Shown here piece after piece: positions 60,409 to 64,000 of a DNA stretch of 64,000 nucleotides. The notes beneath the pieces are model-generated. The model had not been told where the DNA came from and did not search any database. It saw only the letters and a list, made by a program, of their open reading frames with translations. Where the stretch lies: NCBI RefSeq assembly GCF_013602415.1, contig NZ_WPAG02000002.1, positions 4,405,480 to 4,469,479 of the forward strand, written 5' to 3'. The translations under genes and the position numbers were made by a program. Source of the DNA: Rhodococcus sp. B50 (GTDB taxonomy: Bacteria; Actinomycetota; Actinomycetes; Mycobacteriales; Mycobacteriaceae). Position 1 is the first letter of the stretch. Each line of letters starts with the position of its first letter.

Positions 60409-60767
60409 GCGATGACGCTCAATCCGTTCGGGGACCTCAGCGGCACTCGAACCTCGTGACCACCGCGGGAAACGTCGCCGACGTCCCACCCGAGTGATCG
60501 GGCTCGTTCGACGGTGGCCGTGAGGTCGGCGGTGCGGGCGAGCAGAGACCACGCCGGCCCCTCGGACTCGTCGGAGATGCTGAGGACATCCCATGTGGCC
60601 CAACCGGTTGCATCGGAGAACTTGGGACGGCCCAGGACCGTGGACAGGTCGTTCGCGGTCGCAGCCCACCGATCGGTCGAGTGCATCACCGTCACGCGCT
60701 CGAACAGGGTGCCGAAGCTCTCCGATTCCGGCAGATCGCGTTGTGCGTCGATGTCCGCCGTCGTCAT
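60384..60767 (-). CDS. VOC-like (glyoxalase-fold) small protein
   Basis: A 127-residue protein. The pattern FERVTVMHSTDRWAATANDLSTVLG, then a strand-rich half ending VRVPLRSPNGLSVIAY, resembles a single vicinal-oxygen-chelate module, but the metal ligands are not clear. It starts in an ATGA overlap with the luciferase-like monooxygenase stop, so the pair is translated together. A role in handling the monooxygenase product or in flavin binding is guesswork. Confidence 0.6.
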   Translation of the reverse strand: MTTADIDAQRDLPESESFGTLFERVTVMHSTDRWAATANDLSTVLGRPKFSDATGWATWDVLSISDESEGPAWSLLARTADLTATVERARSLGWDVGDVSRGGHEVRVPLRSPNGLSVIAYTPASAS

Positions 60768-61933
60768 CCGCGGCCGAGCTCTGCTTCGTACTTCTTGGTC
60801 ATGTGCTCGACGGCCTTGACGTGTTCGGCGGCTTGCCCCTCACGAACCGCCTGCGCGCGCTCGGCGGCGTCGATCATCGGCTGCGCTTGGCCTTGGAAGT
60901 ACGGCATGACATCCTGCGCGAACAATTCGTAGGAGCGACGTGTGGCCTGCGGGTCGGCCCAGTCGTGTCCCTGGAGGAGCAGGGTACCGAATCCTCCGGA
61001 CTGGTCGATCAGACGCTGCACCTGTCCGCGCGCTTCCTCTGCGGTGCCGATGACGCCGATGCCCGAGGTGTTGATGAAGTCGATCATCTCGTGCTTGTTC
61101 GTGCCCCGGACGTCCATCTGAGGGAAGGCGGCTACGTGCTGGAGATAGTTGAACCAGTACTCGATTCCGTGCTCGACGTCCTTGTACGCCTGTTCCTTGG
61201 TCTCGGCGATATGGAACGGGCCGACCAGGCGCCACGTGGACCGGTCCACTTCGTCGCTGCGGCCGGCCTGGGCGGCGAATTCCTCGAGCAGGCCCCAATG
61301 ATGTTGCAGAGCACTGAAACCGTCGGCGGTCAACGTTGCCGCGATGGAGAGCAGACCGATTCCGTACTTGCCGGCCAGACGCGCACCGGTCGGAGAGGCG
61401 ATCGCAGCCACTACGACGTCGAAGAGCGGGTCCGAATACGGTGCCATCTGGATCTTGGCGTCGAACAGTTCGTGCGTACGCGTCTTGGCGGAAACGGTCT
61501 CGCCTCGGAGCAACCGCATGATGATGTCGGTGTTCTCCGCAAGCAATTCGCGGGTGTCGATCTGCGACAGACCGAGCATCGCTGCATCTGTGGGCAGAGA
61601 ACCGGGGCCCAGTCCGAACAACACTCGGCCTCGGGTGAGGTGATCGAGCATGACCATTCGTTCGGCCGCCCACAACGGGTTGTGATACGAGACCGACGTG
61701 ACGCCCGTGCCGAGCTTGATCCGGCTCGTGCGTTCCCCTGCGGCGGCAATCATGATCTCGGGCGACGCGTAGATCTCGGCGCCGGCCGAGTGGTGCTCGC
61801 CGAACCACGCCTCGTCGTACCCTAGCTGCTCGAGATACTGCACCAGTTCCAGATCACGCTGCAGGAGCAACGTGGGATTCTGTCCTGGCTCGTGGATCGG
61901 GGCGAGGAAGGTTCCGAACTTCAACCGGCTCAT
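60764..61933 (-). CDS. Luciferase-like (LLM) flavin-dependent monooxygenase
   Basis: A 389-residue TIM-barrel flavin enzyme of the bacterial luciferase-like family: LKFGTFLAPIHEPGQNP at the start, YDEAWFGEHHSAG and LGTGVTSVSYHNP follow, with GLGPGSLPTDA. Such enzymes use reduced FMN and oxygen for Baeyer-Villiger, desulfonation or related oxidations. The ATG at 61933 gives a clean start; 62020 would add an unrelated leader. The VOC-like gene overlaps its stop. No flavin reductase adjoins it; the 51100 reductase could serve both systems. Confidence 0.87.
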   Translation of the reverse strand: MSRLKFGTFLAPIHEPGQNPTLLLQRDLELVQYLEQLGYDEAWFGEHHSAGAEIYASPEIMIAAAGERTSRIKLGTGVTSVSYHNPLWAAERMVMLDHLTRGRVLFGLGPGSLPTDAAMLGLSQIDTRELLAENTDIIMRLLRGETVSAKTRTHELFDAKIQMAPYSDPLFDVVVAAIASPTGARLAGKYGIGLLSIAATLTADGFSALQHHWGLLEEFAAQAGRSDEVDRSTWRLVGPFHIAETKEQAYKDVEHGIEYWFNYLQHVAAFPQMDVRGTNKHEMIDFINTSGIGVIGTAEEARGQVQRLIDQSGGFGTLLLQGHDWADPQATRRSYELFAQDVMPYFQGQAQPMIDAAERAQAVREGQAAEHVKAVEHMTKKYEAELGRG

Positions 61934-62032
61934 GCGGCACTCCCTTTGTCGGTGGCGTGAGTGATAGAAGGCAAAGCTATGACTCGGGCCACACGCGGGG
62001 TAGTCCGCAAAAGTAGACATTCGACGAACGAA

Positions 62033-62653
62033 CTAGGGGAGGGGGTGCACGGGCTCCCTCTGCACCATCGCCAACGCGAGATCTGCGTATCGATGCGCCA
62101 ACTCGTCGGGTGTCAGCGGTCCGTCGGCCCGCCACCACGTGCACACCGACTGGCCCATGTTCACGATCGCGCGAACCGCGTCTCTCGGGTACCGCACGGC
62201 AAAAGCGCCCTCTTCGACGCCTCGGTCGATCACGTCACGGAACAGCCCTTCCTGTTCGTCCCGTAAGGCGACGATGAGCCGGCGCCCCGCCTCGTCGAGA
62301 CTTCGCATCTCGGTTGCCCCCACCAGAGCGTCGAGCTGGCGGGTGGTGTGGAACATGACCCAGGCGCGTACCAGGGTCTGCAGTTGGGCTTCGGGGGTGC
62401 CGCCCGCCCGCAGCAACGCACCGCGGGTCATGGAAATCGCGTCGTGCAATGCACGGACCATGATGTCCTGCAGGATCTCCTGCTTGGACGCGAAGTGGTG
62501 ATAGATCGAAGCCACGGTGATGTCCGCCCCTCGGGCGATGTCGCGCATGGACGTTCCGTGGTACCCCCGCTCGTTCATGTGGCGCAGCGCGGAGTCGAGG
62601 ATCGCCTGCCGACCGTTACCCGCACTCACCGAATCCGACTTTGCTGCGCACAT
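62033..62653 (-). CDS. TetR family transcriptional regulator
   Basis: A 206-residue TetR regulator, paralogous to that at 55623: RGYHGTSMRDIARGADITVASIYHHFASKQ-type HTH, and shared LRAGGTP, FHTTR and REAARAI-like blocks in the ligand domain. It lies between an acyl-CoA ligase and the luciferase-like gene on one strand. The similarity suggests that the ligase-TetR pair was duplicated and attached to two different downstream enzyme sets. Its operator is not obvious; the AACGATC repeats at 58.1 kb could be shared. Confidence 0.87.
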   Translation of the reverse strand: MCAAKSDSVSAGNGRQAILDSALRHMNERGYHGTSMRDIARGADITVASIYHHFASKQEILQDIMVRALHDAISMTRGALLRAGGTPEAQLQTLVRAWVMFHTTRQLDALVGATEMRSLDEAGRRLIVALRDEQEGLFRDVIDRGVEEGAFAVRYPRDAVRAIVNMGQSVCTWWRADGPLTPDELAHRYADLALAMVQREPVHPLP

Positions 62654-62690
62654 GCTGGATCCGCCCTTCCTGCTGAAACCGGTGTCAGCG

Positions 62691-62764
62691 TAGTCGCCCC
62701 CGCGGAGACCACCGGACGGAGTCCGTCTTCCGGAGTTGCCTGTCCGGAGGGGCGGGGGCGACTA
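62691..62764. terminator. Long-arm inverted repeat between ligase and TetR
   Basis: TAGTCGCCCCCGC (62691-62703) and GCGGGGGCGACTA (62752-62764) are 13-base perfect inverted arms 48 bases apart, with the palindrome GACGGAGTCCGTC nested between them. The structure begins one base after the ligase stop and ends 37 bases before the TetR ATG, so it may terminate or attenuate read-through from the ligase gene. Confidence 0.6.
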
Positions 62765-62765
62765 C

Positions 62766-64000
62766 TCATGCCGACGCTGAAGCGAAGTGCTCCTGCAGGG
62801 TTCGTTTCACCAACTTGCCGGTTGGGGTCCGCGGCAGATCGTCGGTGAAGACGATCCGACGGGGAATCTTGTACTTGGCGATACGTTGCTGCAGGTAGGC
62901 GCTGAGTTCGTCGGCGAGGGTCTCGTCGCCGACGACGCCGGTGCCGGGTTGCACCACCGCGGTGACGACCTCGCCCATCTCGGCGTCCGGCACTCCGATC
63001 ACTCCCGCGTCGAGCACCTTCGGGTGTTCGACGAGAACATTCTCGATTTCTTGTGGATAGATGTTGACTCCACCCGAGATGATGAGAAACGAGCCTCGGT
63101 CGGTCAGGAACAGGTAACCGTCCTCGTCGAGATAACCGACATCTCCCGTAGTCGTCCAGGTGGGGTGATCCGGGTGCTGGGCGTCGCGCGTCTTCTCCGG
63201 GGCGTTGTGGTACTCGAACGGCAGCGTCTCGCGCTCGAAATAGATGGTGCCGATCTCTCCGGTCGGCAGTTCCGTCCCGTTCTCCCCGCAGATGTGAACG
63301 GCACCGAGAACAGGCCGTCCCACCGTTCCGGGCTTGCGCAGCCATTGTTCGGTATCGACGATCGTCAATCCGTTGAGTTCCGTGGAGGAGTAGTACTCCG
63401 AGAGTATCGGGCCCCACCATGCGATCATCTGCCGTTTGACCTCGACCGGGCAGGGCGCTGCAGCGTGCACCGCAACCCGCAGACTCGACACGTCGTAGCG
63501 GCCTCGCACCTGCTCGGGAAGCTTGAGCATGCGTACGAACATGGTGGGCACCCACTGGCTGTAGGTGACCTGATACCGCTCGATGTACTCGAGTGCCTTC
63601 TCGGCGTCGAAGCGATCCATCACGACAACCGTGCCGCCGAGGGCCTGAACCGCCGCGCACGTGCGCAGCGGTGCGGCGTGGTACAGCGGAGCGGGCGACA
63701 GATAGACGGTGTCGGAGTCGACGTTCCACACCTCGGCGTTCATCGCCGTCATCGTGTCACCGGGTTCGTGGACCTGTCGCTCGGGCAGTGCAGGTTTGAT
63801 GCCCTTCGGTCGACCGGTGGTGCCGGACGAGTACAGCATGTCGGTCCCGCGCGGTTGGTCGTCGAGAGGTGCATCGGATTCGCCGGCCGCCGCTACGTCC
63901 AGGTCGGAGAATCCGGCAACTGCGCCTCCGAAGGAGAGTCGGTGCGTCGTGGTCGGGATCAACGGCACCAAGGCGTCGGCGATCTCCGCCAATGCCGCGT
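62766..64000 (-). CDS. Acyl-CoA synthetase (AMP-forming), 5' end cut by window
   Basis: At least 410 residues of an adenylate-forming ligase, open to the window edge: YSSGTTGRPKG P-loop, EYYSSTELNG box, TTGDVGYLDEDGYLF, and the C-terminal lysine in PTGKLVKR. The N-terminal domain start lies outside the window; the TTG near 63992 is internal. It is followed by a TetR gene, mirroring the 56332-55623 arrangement. It activates an acid for the downstream luciferase-like and VOC-like proteins or for genes beyond the window. Confidence 0.88.
   Translation of the reverse strand, partial: AALAEIADALVPLIPTTTHRLSFGGAVAGFSDLDVAAAGESDAPLDDQPRGTDMLYSSGTTGRPKGIKPALPERQVHEPGDTMTAMNAEVWNVDSDTVYLSPAPLYHAAPLRTCAAVQALGGTVVVMDRFDAEKALEYIERYQVTYSQWVPTMFVRMLKLPEQVRGRYDVSSLRVAVHAAAPCPVEVKRQMIAWWGPILSEYYSSTELNGLTIVDTEQWLRKPGTVGRPVLGAVHICGENGTELPTGEIGTIYFERETLPFEYHNAPEKTRDAQHPDHPTWTTTGDVGYLDEDGYLFLTDRGSFLIISGGVNIYPQEIENVLVEHPKVLDAGVIGVPDAEMGEVVTAVVQPGTGVVGDETLADELSAYLQQRIAKYKIPRRIVFTDDLPRTPTGKLVKRTLQEHFASASA

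Noticed and set aside
60764..61933. Luciferase-like gene as the missing luxA/luxB partner of the LuxE/LuxC-like pair
   Set aside because: It is about 59 kb away in another operon and belongs to the broad LLM monooxygenase family; nothing links it to light production.

Overview
This is a high-GC chromosome segment from an actinobacterium, most likely Rhodococcus or a close relative in the Mycobacteriales. That assignment is inferred from GTG starts, ATGA/GTGA gene overlaps, a mycofactocin-type short-chain dehydrogenase (SDR), SCP-x/Ltp-type thiolases with OB-fold partners, Crp/GlxR-like sites and many TetR-controlled acyl-CoA modules. I see no rRNA, tRNA, CRISPR array, phage genes or origin. 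Almost the whole window is catabolic accessory metabolism: acid activation, oxidation and CoA-thioester breakdown, with transporters and local regulators.

1-10 kb: a forward run opens with a LuxE-like/LuxC-like pair (acid or acyl-CoA to aldehyde), then an aldo/keto reductase, an aldehyde dehydrogenase, a carboxymuconolactone-decarboxylase-family protein and a 3-hydroxyisobutyrate-dehydrogenase-family enzyme. A divergent TetR gene faces an uncharacterised protein and an SDR. An IS701-family element (8208-9615) sits exactly at the junction of two convergent SDR genes and carries a -1 frameshift in its transposase.

10-24 kb: a long reverse-strand operon encodes, in order of transcription, a TauD-type dioxygenase, two SDRs (one mycofactocin-type), a 3Fe-4S ferredoxin, a cytochrome P450, a DUF35-thiolase fusion lacking the thiolase cysteine (candidate retro-aldolase), an alpha/beta hydrolase, two NAD-dependent dehydrogenases and an SDR. 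Divergently transcribed are an aldehyde dehydrogenase, a class III CoA-transferase, an HMG-CoA-synthase-like/OB protein and a true SCP-x thiolase. Together these suggest hydroxylation, oxidation to acid, CoA activation and carbon-carbon cleavage of an alicyclic, terpenoid or side-chain substrate.

24-36 kb: a Dpp/Opp-type ABC importer with two paralogous binding lipoproteins and an embedded SDR, then two MFS transporters and a small DUF3263-like protein.

36-46 kb: acyl-CoA ligases, an amidohydrolase, a crotonase, a TetR regulator, an SDR and a saccharopine-dehydrogenase-like protein, with shared TATTCTC-type operator candidates and a Crp/GlxR-like site.

46-52 kb: an acyl-CoA-dehydrogenase-fold flavin monooxygenase, a large LuxR ATPase regulator, a SnoaL-like protein, a RibB paralogue with a degenerate active site and a flavin reductase, probably one two-component monooxygenase system. 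A 13-bp motif is repeated upstream of both forward units.

52-64 kb: a reverse operon of acyl-CoA ligase, TetR, APH-family kinase, acyl-CoA dehydrogenase, MaoC hydratase and quinone oxidoreductase resembles the kinase/dehydrogenase route for 4-hydroxyacyl-CoA. Divergent from it are an MHS transporter and a LuxR regulator. A second ligase-TetR pair with a luciferase-like monooxygenase and a VOC-like protein follows, and its ligase is cut by the window end.
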